A stretch of DNA of 52,333 nt from contig NZ_AOJE01000066.1 in assembly GCF_000337915.1 (NCBI RefSeq), positions 1 to 52,333 of the forward strand, in the 5' to 3' direction. Position 1 is the first letter of the stretch. Every line of letters begins with the position of its first letter. Of this stretch, positions 25,083 through 33,488 are shown in pieces. The position numbers and the translations under genes are program-made. The notes beneath the pieces are model-generated. The model was not told the DNA's origin, searched no databases, and worked only from the letters and a program-made list of their open reading frames with translations. Source of the DNA: Halorubrum saccharovorum DSM 1137. Its GTDB lineage: Archaea > Halobacteriota > Halobacteria > Halobacteriales > Haloferacaceae.

Positions 25083-27029
25083 TCAGTACCCCGACAGCGA
25101 CAGCTGTGCGGTCGTGGTGAAGTTCGTCGTCCCCGCGGGGTGAGGCATCTGATTGGTGGCGCCGATCATCAGCAGCCAGACGATGACGCGCTCGCCTTGG
25201 ATGGAGTCGCCGTCGACGTACTGCGCCGGGTGGTAGAGCTCCGACGGCGTCTCCTCGTCTTCGAGCCGCTGTGCGGTGGCGTCGCCGGGACCGATCTCGC
25301 TCTCGTCGCGCTGAACCACGACGAGTTCCATGTCGCCGTCGAGGGGAACGTCGACCGTCTCCGAGCCGTCCGGGTTGCCGAACCGGGCGATCATCCCTCG
25401 TTCGCCCTCGACGTAGAACTCCTCTTCGGGCGTCGTCCACTCGTCGCCGTCGAACAGTTCGACTTCGACGCCGTCCTCCGTGCCGGGCGTGATATCGATC
25501 GCCTGCGTCGAGGTGTAATGTTGAACCACCGGTTCCTCGTAGTTTCCGTCCTCCCCGTACGTGTCGTCGTTCGCCTGCACCTTGTTAACGAACTGGTTGA
25601 CGAACCCCGGACCGGTCCGACGGAACACCGGAGAGAACACGCCGTCGTCGTAGAACTCGTAGGCGATGTCGTAGTTGTACGGCCCGAACCGAACTCCCGA
25701 GTGGAAGTCGACGCTCTCCAGGCCGACCGCGCCGGTGTGGTAGTGGCTCTTGAGCTGGAACCCGCTCGGGGTGTCGCCGGTCGCCGGGAAGTCGAGTTTG
25801 CCGATCAGTCCCGGACCGCCGAAATCAGTACCGTGGACGTCCCAGAACATGAGGTCGCCGTTGAACACGGGTTCGTCGTCCGGGAAGTACCACTCGCGGG
25901 TGTTCCGTCCCTCGCGCGGAGGTAGGTAGTAGCCCGTGATGGTGATCGGCGTGTTCATCGCCTCGAAGACGGGGCTGTCCTCGTACGACCCCGAGATAGT
26001 CGCCCCCTGATACTCGGCGGGCGTCCACTCGATGGACCAGCTGTCCTGCTCGAACGACTCCTCGGGGGGTTCGATCCGGTGGTACCCCCCGTTGGCGGTG
26101 TAGTAGGGCCGCTGTGCCATCGGGACGTTCGGAACGGCGTCCAGAACCGACGCCTCGGCGGGTTCGATCGCCGCCGCTATCTCGTGCAGCGGGTACTCGA
26201 CGGCGTCGTCGAGGACGACGACGTTGACGATCTCGGGTTCGTCCCCGGACCCGTCGATGAACGCGCTGATGATCCGCAGTTCGTCGCCGTCCTGTACGTA
26301 CATCACGGCCGTCGCGCCGTTGCCGTGCTGCAGGTCGGCCTGACCGAGACCGGTGAACCCGCCGCCCGCGCTCTTCCACGACGGATACCAGCTCATCTCC
26401 GTCACGTCGCCGAACGCGTCCTGCACGGCGTCGGTCTCGTGGATCATCTGTCCGATCTCAATTTCGTCGGGACTCTGCGTCTTCGTCCAACTGACGTCCT
26501 CCGGATCGGTGATCTCTAGCGCGACGATCTCGTCGCGGTGACGGTCGATCAGCCCGTACACGGTCTGTCGATTCTCCGCCGTGATCTCGAACTCCGCTTC
26601 CTCGCCGTCCGGGAAGCCGCTCTCCTCGATGCTCAGATTCGTGGGGCCCTGGAGGCTAACCGTCTCCAAGTGGTTCGACAGCACCTCGTACACCTCGAAG
26701 CCGCCGATCCAGTCGCTGACGATCTCGTTGACATCCGGGTCGGACAGTAGCGTCTCGATGGCGCGCTGCTTTCGGTGTGCGTGTATCCGCTCGTAGTTTG
26801 CGTTGTCGAACTGGCGGGCGCCGACGTAGTCCGCGGTCTCCATCCTGACCTCCGGTATCTGGGCCGGCGACGGGTCGCTCGTCTCCGTGGCCGTCGCGGT
26901 GGCCGTTTCCCCATCGGTCGCTTCGCTCGCCTCCTGTTCCAAGCTCCCACAGCCGGCGAGCCCGGCGATGCCGCCGCTGAAGGCGGCCAACTTCAGGTAG
27001 TCGCGTCGTGGTATGTCTTCGTCGGACAT
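25083..27029 (-). CDS. Tat-exported copper-amine-oxidase-like lipoprotein
   Basis: A 648-aa protein with a Tat signal (IPRRDYLKLAAF, residues 6-17) and lipobox Cys27 (LAGC), then a Thr/Glu-rich linker and a long beta-rich domain. Residues 451-463 read YNYDIAYEFYDDG, matching the Asn-Tyr-Asp/Glu site whose tyrosine becomes topaquinone in copper amine oxidases. QHYTSTQAIDI at 503-513 lies 51 residues later, like the HxH copper site, and GERVIVWLLMIGATNQMPH near the C-terminus resembles the family's last segment. Of three copper histidines only His504 is clearly kept; the other positions appear to be Val502 and Asn627. So the fold is likely but activity is uncertain. It is the first gene of an operon with the DyP-like protein. 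Confidence 0.6.
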   Translation of the reverse strand: MSDEDIPRRDYLKLAAFSGGIAGLAGCGSLEQEASEATDGETATATATETSDPSPAQIPEVRMETADYVGARQFDNANYERIHAHRKQRAIETLLSDPDVNEIVSDWIGGFEVYEVLSNHLETVSLQGPTNLSIEESGFPDGEEAEFEITAENRQTVYGLIDRHRDEIVALEITDPEDVSWTKTQSPDEIEIGQMIHETDAVQDAFGDVTEMSWYPSWKSAGGGFTGLGQADLQHGNGATAVMYVQDGDELRIISAFIDGSGDEPEIVNVVVLDDAVEYPLHEIAAAIEPAEASVLDAVPNVPMAQRPYYTANGGYHRIEPPEESFEQDSWSIEWTPAEYQGATISGSYEDSPVFEAMNTPITITGYYLPPREGRNTREWYFPDDEPVFNGDLMFWDVHGTDFGGPGLIGKLDFPATGDTPSGFQLKSHYHTGAVGLESVDFHSGVRFGPYNYDIAYEFYDDGVFSPVFRRTGPGFVNQFVNKVQANDDTYGEDGNYEEPVVQHYTSTQAIDITPGTEDGVEVELFDGDEWTTPEEEFYVEGERGMIARFGNPDGSETVDVPLDGDMELVVVQRDESEIGPGDATAQRLEDEETPSELYHPAQYVDGDSIQGERVIVWLLMIGATNQMPHPAGTTNFTTTAQLSLSGY

Positions 27030-27053
27030 GGCAATGCAGAGACTAATAGGAGG

Positions 27054-27063
27054 TTACATAAGG
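27054..27063 (-). promoter_or_regulatory. TATA element of the amine-oxidase-like operon
   Basis: On the minus strand CCTTATGTAA sits about 29 bases before the ATG at 27029, the distance for a leaderless haloarchaeal transcript. The 120 bases beyond it (27060-27180) are strikingly AT-rich compared with everything before and hold no gene I can support. Confidence 0.5.
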
Positions 27064-27310
27064 TTTGGCTTATGAATAATTTAAAGACATATATGGCATC
27101 ATCTGTAGTAGATTTTTGTATATTAGTACACAGAATACGGTATATATGTAGAATATTAGTGTATTTGTCTTTTCTACGGGTAGTTCTGGATGTCGTTCCG
27201 AGATGCGGTCAACCTCGGTCGACTAGTAGGTCGACGGCACGGAAGCGTTCGGTACCGCGACGGTCGCGGCGCAGGCGGTGCCTCGCCGTCATTCGTGAGG
27301 TCCAGCCGGA

Positions 27311-27430
27311 TCACGGTTGGCACTCTCTCTTGTCGAGAGCCGGACGCTGCTCGCGTTCACTCTCATCGATCGGAAGTCCACAGAACTCACAGCAGACCGG
27401 GTCGAGGGCCGTTTCCTCGGACGCGGTCAT
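27311..27430 (-). CDS. 39-aa CxxC zinc mini-protein
   Basis: Too short for normal gene calling, but it has an ATG at 27430, a stop at 27311-27313 and a meaningful sequence. About 12 acidic residues are followed by CCEFCG at 13-18, then Cys37 two residues before the end (ECQP). Its last 27 residues resemble the C-terminus of the partial protein at 52229-52333: both have CEFCG, an intervening Arg-Gln-Arg, an Ala-Leu pair and a final Cys-Gln-Pro. The three or four cysteines could hold one zinc. A perfect 8-base hairpin touches the start codon. Role unknown; such small zinc proteins in haloarchaea are often regulators or partners. Confidence 0.6.
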   Translation of the reverse strand: MTASEETALDPVCCEFCGLPIDESEREQRPALDKRECQP

Positions 27431-27454
27431 CGGTTCTCACCCCTTAGAGAACCG
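27431..27454 (-). promoter_or_regulatory. Inverted repeat abutting the mini-protein start codon
   Basis: cggttctc (27431-27438) and gagaaccg (27447-27454) are perfect reverse complements separated by 8 bases. They lie directly before the ATG at 27430. As RNA it would fold into a stem that could hide the start; as DNA it is a candidate operator. Confidence 0.6.
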
Positions 27455-27689
27455 CACGACTGCGGCGACCCGCCTTCGGACCCCGCAACTAATCGTTTCT
27501 TCGAGGGGAGGGGTCCGGATCGGTATTTTGACGTTAACGCGCAGTAGAGTGTTTCTACTCCGAGTTTAAGAACAACCGGTATAACGGAGGAATCGGAGTG
27601 GACTCGCGGGGGCTTGCTCAATACGGGTGCCTGCCGAGGCTATGGTAGAAGACGCACCGTTTCCGCGTGGAGTGGAGTGTATCATCCGA

Positions 27690-28763
27690 CTACATCCCCT
27701 CTATGAAGTCACGGCGAATCTGCATTTTTTCGCGCTCAGTACGCTCGTCGTAGTGCTGATCGAGGATCTCCTTCGACACGTTCGATCGGTCAGTAACGAC
27801 CTCTTGGGGCGTCCCAGTTCGCAGGTGCTGCGTGATCGATCCACGACGGATGTCGTGTGGAGAGTGAGACGAGGGACAACCAGCCCGCTGACTGTGCTGT
27901 CTCCATTTACACGTCTCTGGCTCCCTGTCGTGAGGACATTCACCGATTTCGCACGGCTGAGTGAGACGGTAGATCGTTTCCCGGATCGACGGATCGCTGA
28001 GACGTCCGTACTGGCTAGTGATGAGAGGACGTCGACCGTGATCGTCAGTTGATTCTTGACGATTGTGGTCGATGTAGTCCTGAATCACGTCACAGTAATG
28101 TGGGCCCACCGCGATCGAACGCTCCGCAGCCTGTTTGTTTTTCAACGGAGTATCCGATTCCGGCTGATGCCGTAAGTCGAGACACTGCTGCTCCGGATCG
28201 AAATTCTCGACGTCGAACGTTCGCAGGCTCCCGAGTCGGATCCCAGTGTGCCAGAGAAGAGCCATGATGACATGGTCTCGGCTGGCGTACGAGAACCGCT
28301 CAAGATGATCCAGGATCTCTTCGGCTCGGTTGGCCTTCAGAAACACGTCACGGGCTTCTTCGCCCGAATCGATATCGGGAAGTTTGACGCGCTCTCTCAG
28401 CCCGGGCTCGACAGCCTCGATAGACGCACAGAATTCGAGGAAGACCCGGAACGTTTGAAGCTCACCTTGGAGAGTAACTGGCTGGATGTCTTTACTTCTC
28501 CAGGTGCGGTAGCGATGGAGATCTCTGCCAGTCAAGGCGTTCATCTCCTCGATTTCGTATTCGGTACAGAACTCAAGGAACCGTTCCAGCCGATAACCCT
28601 GGTTCTGATGTGACTTCTCAGAGAGGTCCGACTCTCGTTCAGCGAGGTACCACTCCACGGCCTCGGCAGGCGTCGTGGGTTCGAGGTTCTCGCTCATAGG
28701 ACCTCTTCTGTCCTGAACCTCGGAACCCTCAAAGGTACTTCGGCGTCCGTCAGCTTCACTCAT
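27690..28763 (-). CDS. Tyrosine-type site-specific integrase
   Basis: A tyrosine recombinase of 357 aa from the ATG at 28763. The more family-like start is Met23 (28697), where the sequence reads MSENLEPTTPAEAVEWYL. An N-terminal SAM-like core-binding domain (about 25-130) precedes the catalytic domain, with Arg in HTGIRLGSLR, the HxxR box in SPHDIRRGS and the nucleophile Tyr in LDQHYDERTE near the C-terminus. Several cysteines (CEIGECPHDREPETCKW) between them suggest a zinc-binding insert. The long start overlaps the upstream gene by 8 bases, suggesting coupling. This is presumably the integrase of the island; no tRNA or obvious att site is next to it. Confidence 0.9.
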   Translation of the reverse strand: MSEADGRRSTFEGSEVQDRRGPMSENLEPTTPAEAVEWYLAERESDLSEKSHQNQGYRLERFLEFCTEYEIEEMNALTGRDLHRYRTWRSKDIQPVTLQGELQTFRVFLEFCASIEAVEPGLRERVKLPDIDSGEEARDVFLKANRAEEILDHLERFSYASRDHVIMALLWHTGIRLGSLRTFDVENFDPEQQCLDLRHQPESDTPLKNKQAAERSIAVGPHYCDVIQDYIDHNRQESTDDHGRRPLITSQYGRLSDPSIRETIYRLTQPCEIGECPHDREPETCKWRQHSQRAGCPSSHSPHDIRRGSITQHLRTGTPQEVVTDRSNVSKEILDQHYDERTEREKMQIRRDFIEGM

Positions 28764-29130
28764 CCTGCACCTCAGCGTGGTTCGACGGAATCTCCGGCTC
28801 GTGGAAAATCTCGTTTAGCGACTTGGAGCGGGTTCCCTCCCGTTTTTCCGTCCACTCTGCAGCCCTTTCGATGAGGTGTAGAAGTGTTGTGGCCTCATCG
28901 AGTTGTTTGATCGCGTCGTCGAGTTCTCGAAATTCATCAGAGAGGAGAACGGATCGAATTTCTCCGTTCTCACCCTTCCGACGCTCTTGGACGTTTGCGA
29001 TTCGCGCAAGCGCGTCTTCTGCGTCCTTCGTTGCGGACCAGTAGAGCTCTTCCTCACCCTCGGTGAGGGTATCGGCGTACGGGTAGTCGTAGTCGATGCG
29101 TTCGCGGTGAACGTTGGTGTCGATTTGCAT
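28756..29130 (-). CDS. Small hypothetical protein coupled to the integrase
   Basis: A 124-aa protein from the ATG at 29130 (MQIDTNVHRERIDYDYPYAD); the frame is open 22 codons further but those codons read as unlikely arginine-rich sequence. It is mostly helical and charged, with a likely coiled coil (EFRELDDAIKQLDEATTLLHLIERA, about 65-90). I recognise no family. Its stop overlaps the start of the integrase (28763 version) by 8 bases. A role beside the integrase, for example as an accessory factor, is only suggested by position. Confidence 0.62.
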   Translation of the reverse strand: MQIDTNVHRERIDYDYPYADTLTEGEEELYWSATKDAEDALARIANVQERRKGENGEIRSVLLSDEFRELDDAIKQLDEATTLLHLIERAAEWTEKREGTRSKSLNEIFHEPEIPSNHAEVQDE

Positions 29131-29154
29131 TCGTTCGGTGTGTCGCCGATTTTG

Positions 29155-29246
29155 GGTCCGGCGAACCCGGAGCGAACGCGAGTGAGGAAAACGCATTTAC
29201 CGTACGCCTGCGAAGGCAGGCATACGGAGCGCCGTTCCCCGGTTCG
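29155..29246. repeat. Nested inverted repeats upstream of the integrase operon
   Basis: The 213-base gap between 29131 and 29343 carries ggagcgaac (29169-29177) and its exact complement gttcgctcc (29241-29249). Between these outer arms is a hairpin of gcctgc and gcaggc around 29205-29222, embedded in cgtacgcctgc and ggcaggcatacg. This may be an operator, a recombination-related site or a replication-type iteron. No gene is seen here. Confidence 0.45.
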
Positions 29247-29343
29247 CTCCTGATTGGTCGGTTTGACGCGTTGGGGATTGGTTTAGGGCCTTCCCCTCGC
29301 GTCATTCGATTCTTCTTAGCGAGTCACGACTCAGGCACCCCAG

Positions 29344-29481
29344 TTAGTTCTTCGCCTCGTCTGGATCGTATTGCGTGACCATATTCCGGAGGAGATCGTC
29401 GTATGTTTCTCCACCGCGTTTCTGGGCTTTGACTAGATCACGCGTGGCGTGTGAGACGGGAATTCTGGTATCGGTCGTCAT
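29344..29481 (-). CDS. Ribbon-helix-helix-like mini-protein (antitoxin/regulator type)
   Basis: A 45-aa protein beginning MTTDTRIPVSHATRDLVKAQ and continuing KRGGETYDDLLRNMVTQYD. The pattern of a short beta strand, then 'VSHATRD' helix and 'ETYDDLLRNM' second helix is that of haloarchaeal ribbon-helix-helix proteins, which serve as antitoxins or small DNA-binding regulators. An ATG at 29526 would give 60 aa. I prefer the shorter form because the AT-rich TATA-like stretch at 29540-29550 is too close to 29526. It is divergent from the next gene. No toxin partner is adjacent. Confidence 0.6.
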   Translation of the reverse strand: MTTDTRIPVSHATRDLVKAQKRGGETYDDLLRNMVTQYDPDEAKN

Positions 29482-29539
29482 TGCTGGGTCGTGCTTCGCC
29501 GCCTTTGCGGCAGCATTGATAGACATGGTACACCCCGGT

Positions 29540-29550
29540 AAATATATTTC
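29540..29550. promoter_or_regulatory. Divergent TATA-like element
   Basis: AAATATATTTC-type sequence in the 100-base gap between the RHH-like gene and the gene at 29582. It is about 37 bases before the latter ATG, so it could drive that gene with a short leader, and it could also serve the RHH-like gene on the other strand. Confidence 0.4.
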
Positions 29551-29581
29551 CACTGAGTAGTAATGAGGAAATGACTTTACT

Positions 29582-30721
29582 ATGTCGTCTGCAACAGATC
29601 GGCCTCGAGGGTTTCTCACACCGGCAGATAGAGAATTCTTGATCGGACTCAAGGAGTACGATCATAAACAACAATACTCGAATCGTCGACAGGACATCCG
29701 AGAACGAACGGCGAACGCTCTCCTTGACTTTTCTCTTCTCCAGTACTCACTTCGGGATCGAGACCGAAAACGGATCTTTCAGAGTCCAGCTGAGGAAGCC
29801 GGTGTCGAGGGGGTACAGTTTCAGGAGAGTATTCAATCGATGCTCTATTGGACATATCTGGGCCTCAAAGAGCAACGATACGACTTTGAAGGACTGCTAG
29901 TACGGGCCATCGAAGAGGCTGAGAAGGATTTCGCTCGGAAGTATTTCGGTGAAACTGTTGAGATATCCGTGAGCTTCGACGTTGATATCATCCGTTCACA
30001 CGATATTGATACACTCCTCGCCCAGATCGAATCGGGAGGTCCAGTTCCGGCAAATCGACTTTACGATTTACTTCAACTATCGAAAGGTGTCCCGATCGAT
30101 ATTGACGATTTGAGTACGCTTCGTGTCTGGTTCAAATCGGGATATCCTGACGGAGAGAAAGCTGTCCTAGACACCCTTTTTTCAGAGTATTTGGGCAGTG
30201 ATATTGATATTGTTGACGCCCAAGCACGGATCGATCCCAGCGAACTCGGTGTGGAGAAAGAGGATGCGGTCATAGACTCTGATGTTTCATCCGACGATCC
30301 TCTCGAAATAAAGAATAAACCGGATCTAGACTATTCTCCGTCTGAGGAAACTATAGAGGAGATCAAGCAGGAGGAAATGGAACGGCGAATTCGACATGGA
30401 AGAAAAGACAAATCGGAAGACACCACCTCGATAACCGAAGCGGCTATCGACCCAATATTCGAAGAATCTGATAGCACTCCTCGGTCGATCTATACCGTTA
30501 TCGAGAACGAGTCAATACAGGGACAAGATGTGACGCCCGAGAACGTCATCGAACTTCTCAAAGACGTTCGAGAGCAGCTTGTTAGTACTGAAGACGTGGC
30601 AGCAGCGTTCGGATGTAACCCCGATATTGCACGCAATGCACTCTCAGAGATCTCCGAATTGAAGCCGCAATCTGTATTGGATACCCAGCAGAGTCGCCTA
30701 GAGATCTGGAGGTGGGCTTGA
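29582..30721 (+). CDS. Haloarchaeal conserved protein with C-terminal HTH-like segment
   Basis: A 379-aa protein. Its N-terminus (GFLTPADREFLIGLKEYDHK, then RQDIRERTANALLDFSLL) resembles a domain I associate with haloarchaeal mobile elements, but I have no function for it. Residues about 230-290 are acidic and probably disordered. The last 75 residues (DVTPENVIELLKDVREQLVSTEDVAAAFGCNPDIARNALSEI is the centre) look like a helix-turn-helix with an AFGCN...ARNAL recognition helix. This suggests a DNA-binding regulator of the island. Codon use is far more AT-rich than the core genome. It ends convergently with the gene at 30912. Confidence 0.68.
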   Translation: MSSATDRPRGFLTPADREFLIGLKEYDHKQQYSNRRQDIRERTANALLDFSLLQYSLRDRDRKRIFQSPAEEAGVEGVQFQESIQSMLYWTYLGLKEQRYDFEGLLVRAIEEAEKDFARKYFGETVEISVSFDVDIIRSHDIDTLLAQIESGGPVPANRLYDLLQLSKGVPIDIDDLSTLRVWFKSGYPDGEKAVLDTLFSEYLGSDIDIVDAQARIDPSELGVEKEDAVIDSDVSSDDPLEIKNKPDLDYSPSEETIEEIKQEEMERRIRHGRKDKSEDTTSITEAAIDPIFEESDSTPRSIYTVIENESIQGQDVTPENVIELLKDVREQLVSTEDVAAAFGCNPDIARNALSEISELKPQSVLDTQQSRLEIWRWA

Positions 30722-30833
30722 TGAAGTTCCCAGTAGAATCATCTCTACGTCTAACTGGGCCATATCGGAGTCTCATGTACCGATCAATCCTTTGAGTTAA
30801 TCGGTATCCATCAAAAACGCCGTGCAGGATACA

Positions 30834-30872
30834 GTGTGTCGTCTAGATAACATGTTGTTCTAGGAGACACAC
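30834..30872. terminator. Strong hairpin between convergent genes
   Basis: gtgtgtcgtctaga (30834-30847) and tctaggagacacac (30859-30872) are complementary at 12 of 14 positions, around an 11-base loop. It lies between the stop at 30721 and the convergent stop at 30912, where a bidirectional terminator is expected. No oligo-T tract is prominent. Confidence 0.5.
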
Positions 30873-30911
30873 TTGACGAGGCTTAGAACAGCAGTCGGTC
30901 GATATCTCGTT

Positions 30912-31268
30912 TTATCGCTCGTCCAAGTGTTCGATGAATACCGTTACGAGAACGAATTCATTGGGATGTGTCTTCTCATATTCTTCGGAGTTCTTTTCGT
31001 ACGTTATTTCGGAATATGTGTATTCAACATCCAGAACAAGGAACGTAATATCACCCATCTCGAACTCAGCATTTTCTGTTCCGACTTGTTCAGGCGTCGG
31101 TGCGGAAAGGCTCCCGAAAGAGACACGACTACCAATTTCAGGTACTGGGAGATTACTAGCAGAACGGCGAGCAATGATCTCGCCATCTACTGTGACGAAA
31201 TTAGCGATGACAGCAGGTTGTTCGTCCCCTTCAAGGGGAGTACGCTGAAGGTTTCGATCGGAGGTCAT
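30912..31268 (-). CDS. Hypothetical protein, second gene of a regulator operon
   Basis: A 118-aa protein, mainly predicted beta strands (AVIANFVTVDGEIIA, DITFLVLDVEYTYSEITYE, FVLVTVFIEHLDER), without a membrane segment or recognisable motif. Its ATG overlaps the stop of the HTH gene upstream by one base (TAATG arrangement), so translation is coupled and the two probably act together. I do not recognise the family. Confidence 0.65.
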   Translation of the reverse strand: MTSDRNLQRTPLEGDEQPAVIANFVTVDGEIIARRSASNLPVPEIGSRVSFGSLSAPTPEQVGTENAEFEMGDITFLVLDVEYTYSEITYEKNSEEYEKTHPNEFVLVTVFIEHLDER

Positions 31269-32041
31269 TACCTTTTTTCAACGGACTGAGTAGGCTGCTT
31301 TTCGTCCACAACGGTCCCATTTTCTGTCGATTGGAAGACATTATTCATCTCGTCCTCAACGGCAGCACGGGCCACTTTTTCACGGTTCTCATCAAACTTG
31401 GTATGAACCACTTTGGCACTACCTGATTCAAGATGAGATTCTCTTGGGGCGTCGTCTGAGCCAAATCGATGGAATTTTTGTGCGATTCGCTTTTGAGGGA
31501 TTTTTGAAGAGACTGCCGCTATGCGCTCACGAGCGGTCAAAGCATTTTCTTGCACAGTCGTTAAAGCCCCTTTCAATTTTTCCGCTGAGGGACTCTCTTC
31601 TTGTCTGCCCGTGCCAAATCCTTTTGCAGCCTCTTCTAGTGTCAGATCGTCCTCGTCAGCATCGAGTTCCAACTCGGCTTCATCTACTTGGTCGCGAACA
31701 ATGAACTCAACAAGGTTATCTAACTGTCGCTCGCCCCGCGAGGTCAGGCGGTAGTATGAGTAGTTCCCCGCCTCATCATGGCTGGATCGAGATTCATTTT
31801 CGACTAGTCCCTCGTCGACAAGTCGACCGATGTGATATGATAAATTAGACTCTGACAGTCCAATTGTATCGGCGATCTCGCTGGCACTCTCAATCTCGGT
31901 CTCTTCGAGATATACGAGAATCCGAACCCGATGAGCTGAACTGAATTCCTCGAAAAGCTCAGAGTAGTGCTCGAGACAGGGTGCATCTTCCCCAGCAATA
32001 CTCTCGACTGCGTAAAAGCCATCTGTCTCTTCTGAGGTCAT
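31268..32041 (-). CDS. ArsR-like winged-helix transcriptional regulator
   Basis: A 257-aa protein starting MTSEETDGFYAVESIAG (an ATG four codons earlier is also open). Residues about 30-110 are a winged helix of the ArsR/helix-turn-helix type: SSAHRVRILVYLEETEIESA, IADTIGLSESNLSYHIGRLVDEGLVE, then a wing of YSYYRLTSRG. The remaining 140 residues are charged and largely helical with no known domain. No metal-binding cysteine motif is seen in the HTH. It is coupled to the small gene downstream. Upstream, 32042-32287 is AT-rich and carries cgaattcg palindromic pieces that could be its operator. Confidence 0.78.
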   Translation of the reverse strand: MTSEETDGFYAVESIAGEDAPCLEHYSELFEEFSSAHRVRILVYLEETEIESASEIADTIGLSESNLSYHIGRLVDEGLVENESRSSHDEAGNYSYYRLTSRGERQLDNLVEFIVRDQVDEAELELDADEDDLTLEEAAKGFGTGRQEESPSAEKLKGALTTVQENALTARERIAAVSSKIPQKRIAQKFHRFGSDDAPRESHLESGSAKVVHTKFDENREKVARAAVEDEMNNVFQSTENGTVVDEKQPTQSVEKR

Positions 32042-32287
32042 GATTGGGTGCAAGGAGGGACAGCATCCGTCATCTCCTTTCGTGTTTCGTATAGAATAGA
32101 GTGGGATATTAAAACTTCGAATTCGATAACTATTAAAGTCGAATATGCGAAATCCGTTGTAGTACCTATAACAGGGCGATTCAAGGTCTAAAAGCGGATT
32201 AAGAGACTTTTGAAATCGAATTCCACATGTGAGTAAATTATTACTACCCGTCTCGCATAATGTGGGTACGACACAGACGAGATCAAA

Positions 32288-32947
32288 ATGTCCAAGACTT
32301 CAGACTATGGAAATCTCGTTGTTGCACTCACACATATAACTGGAAAATCAGAGTCTCTCTCTCCAGTATCTGGATTCAAAAGACTCGTGTTTGTTCTGTC
32401 CTGGGCAGATGTATCTAATGAATCTGATGATGCCTATTCTACTTGTGAACAGACGCGCTCAGAACTACGATCAGACAATTCACGATATCGCTCTTTGAAT
32501 GCATTTACACAAGATGACCTCAATTCGTTTATTAAGAAAATAAAACTCTCACGGAGGCGTGGAATTCGACATGTCGCGCGAAATTCGATGCTTACTGTTA
32601 TTATTTGTACCGAAGAGATGCGATCGTCTGAGCCCAGCGACCATGTCAAAGATATCCTCCGGGATTTTTCAACCGATTCGGTTCCAATAGAGGTCCACGA
32701 ACGCGTTCAGATTGTTCTCTTAAATCCGGAGAAAGGATCTTCACAGGACCCCACTAGTGAGGGTCACGCCAATGACCGGCTTGAACTGAGTGCGGAACAT
32801 CTACCTGGAACCTGGGGAACAGATCAACCGAACTCCAAGGATGCTACAGAGATTGCCGGCCTTGCTAGCGAAAAGATCCGGAATGTGGAAAACAACCTCG
32901 GGAGTAGTACTGGTATCGAAGATAAGCCCGGAGACTATTGGAAATAA
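32288..32947 (+). CDS. Hypothetical island protein
   Basis: A 219-aa protein of no family I know. The first 140 residues mix strands and helices (NLVVALTHITG, RLVFVLSWADV, RHVARNSMLTVIICTEEM, VHERVQIVLLNPE). The rest is hydrophilic and rich in Ser, Asp and Glu. There is no membrane segment, signal or catalytic motif. Composition is AT-rich like the rest of the island. It is divergent from the ArsR-like gene and ends 10 bases from the convergent membrane protein gene. Confidence 0.55.
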   Translation: MSKTSDYGNLVVALTHITGKSESLSPVSGFKRLVFVLSWADVSNESDDAYSTCEQTRSELRSDNSRYRSLNAFTQDDLNSFIKKIKLSRRRGIRHVARNSMLTVIICTEEMRSSEPSDHVKDILRDFSTDSVPIEVHERVQIVLLNPEKGSSQDPTSEGHANDRLELSAEHLPGTWGTDQPNSKDATEIAGLASEKIRNVENNLGSSTGIEDKPGDYWK

Positions 32948-32957
32948 TATTGCCTAG

Positions 32958-33488
32958 TCAAATGATGCCGTTCACCCGGCTAAATCTGGAGAGAATTCCA
33001 GATTTCCGACTTTCCTTAGACTCCAATTGTAATTTATGCAGATGTTTTCTTAAAGCCTCTTTTCTGTCAACTGTCGGGATCTCTTCTTGAACCATGATAT
33101 AGCACTGTTGAAGAAGCTTTAATCGGTTGACGACATCGCCCACTTCATCTCTATCTACATCCGATGGTGGCGTTTTTCCGATAAGATTCGTAATTTGGTT
33201 ATCTGCCGACTCGGGAATTCCGTTATTTGCGTCCCGCTCAAGTTCAGTGAGGGCACTCTCAGCGTCGTCTTGAATAGATTGCAGCCAATTGTTGCGTCTT
33301 CGCTTGATTCTAAACCGGTTGAGAATAGTCTCCTCAGCTATCGTCGTGATAACTTTCTCCAATATATTTCTAACTATCTTAAATACAAATTTAATAATCA
33401 TTCCTAGAGCTATACCAATTATTAATCCGTACTTCTGAGTCGAAAATATATCAAATAAATTGACTGTGACCTGTTCCGGTATCAGCAT
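32958..33488 (-). CDS. Hypothetical protein with an N-terminal membrane helix
   Basis: A 176-aa protein. One hydrophobic segment (YGLIIGIALGMIIKFVFKIV, about 20-39) is followed by a basic stretch (RFRIKRRRNNW) and a long, mostly helical cytoplasmic part (SIQDDAESALTELERDAN..., RLKLLQQCYIMVQEE). This single-span protein with a helical body has no recognised domain. It faces the gene at 32288 and could be its partner, with one membrane-bound and one soluble product, but that is only positional. Confidence 0.55.
   Translation of the reverse strand: MLIPEQVTVNLFDIFSTQKYGLIIGIALGMIIKFVFKIVRNILEKVITTIAEETILNRFRIKRRRNNWLQSIQDDAESALTELERDANNGIPESADNQITNLIGKTPPSDVDRDEVGDVVNRLKLLQQCYIMVQEEIPTVDRKEALRKHLHKLQLESKESRKSGILSRFSRVNGII

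Noticed and set aside
23793-25925. A 710-codon open frame on the plus strand.
   Set aside because: It runs antisense across the DyP-like gene and into the amine-oxidase-like gene. Long stop-free antisense frames are expected in GC-rich haloarchaeal DNA; its sequence is rich in Arg and Val and has no domain.
27030-29340. A tRNA gene as integration target.
   Set aside because: I looked for TPsiC-type (ggttcgaatc-like) and anticodon stem patterns on both strands near the integrase and saw none that could complete a cloverleaf.
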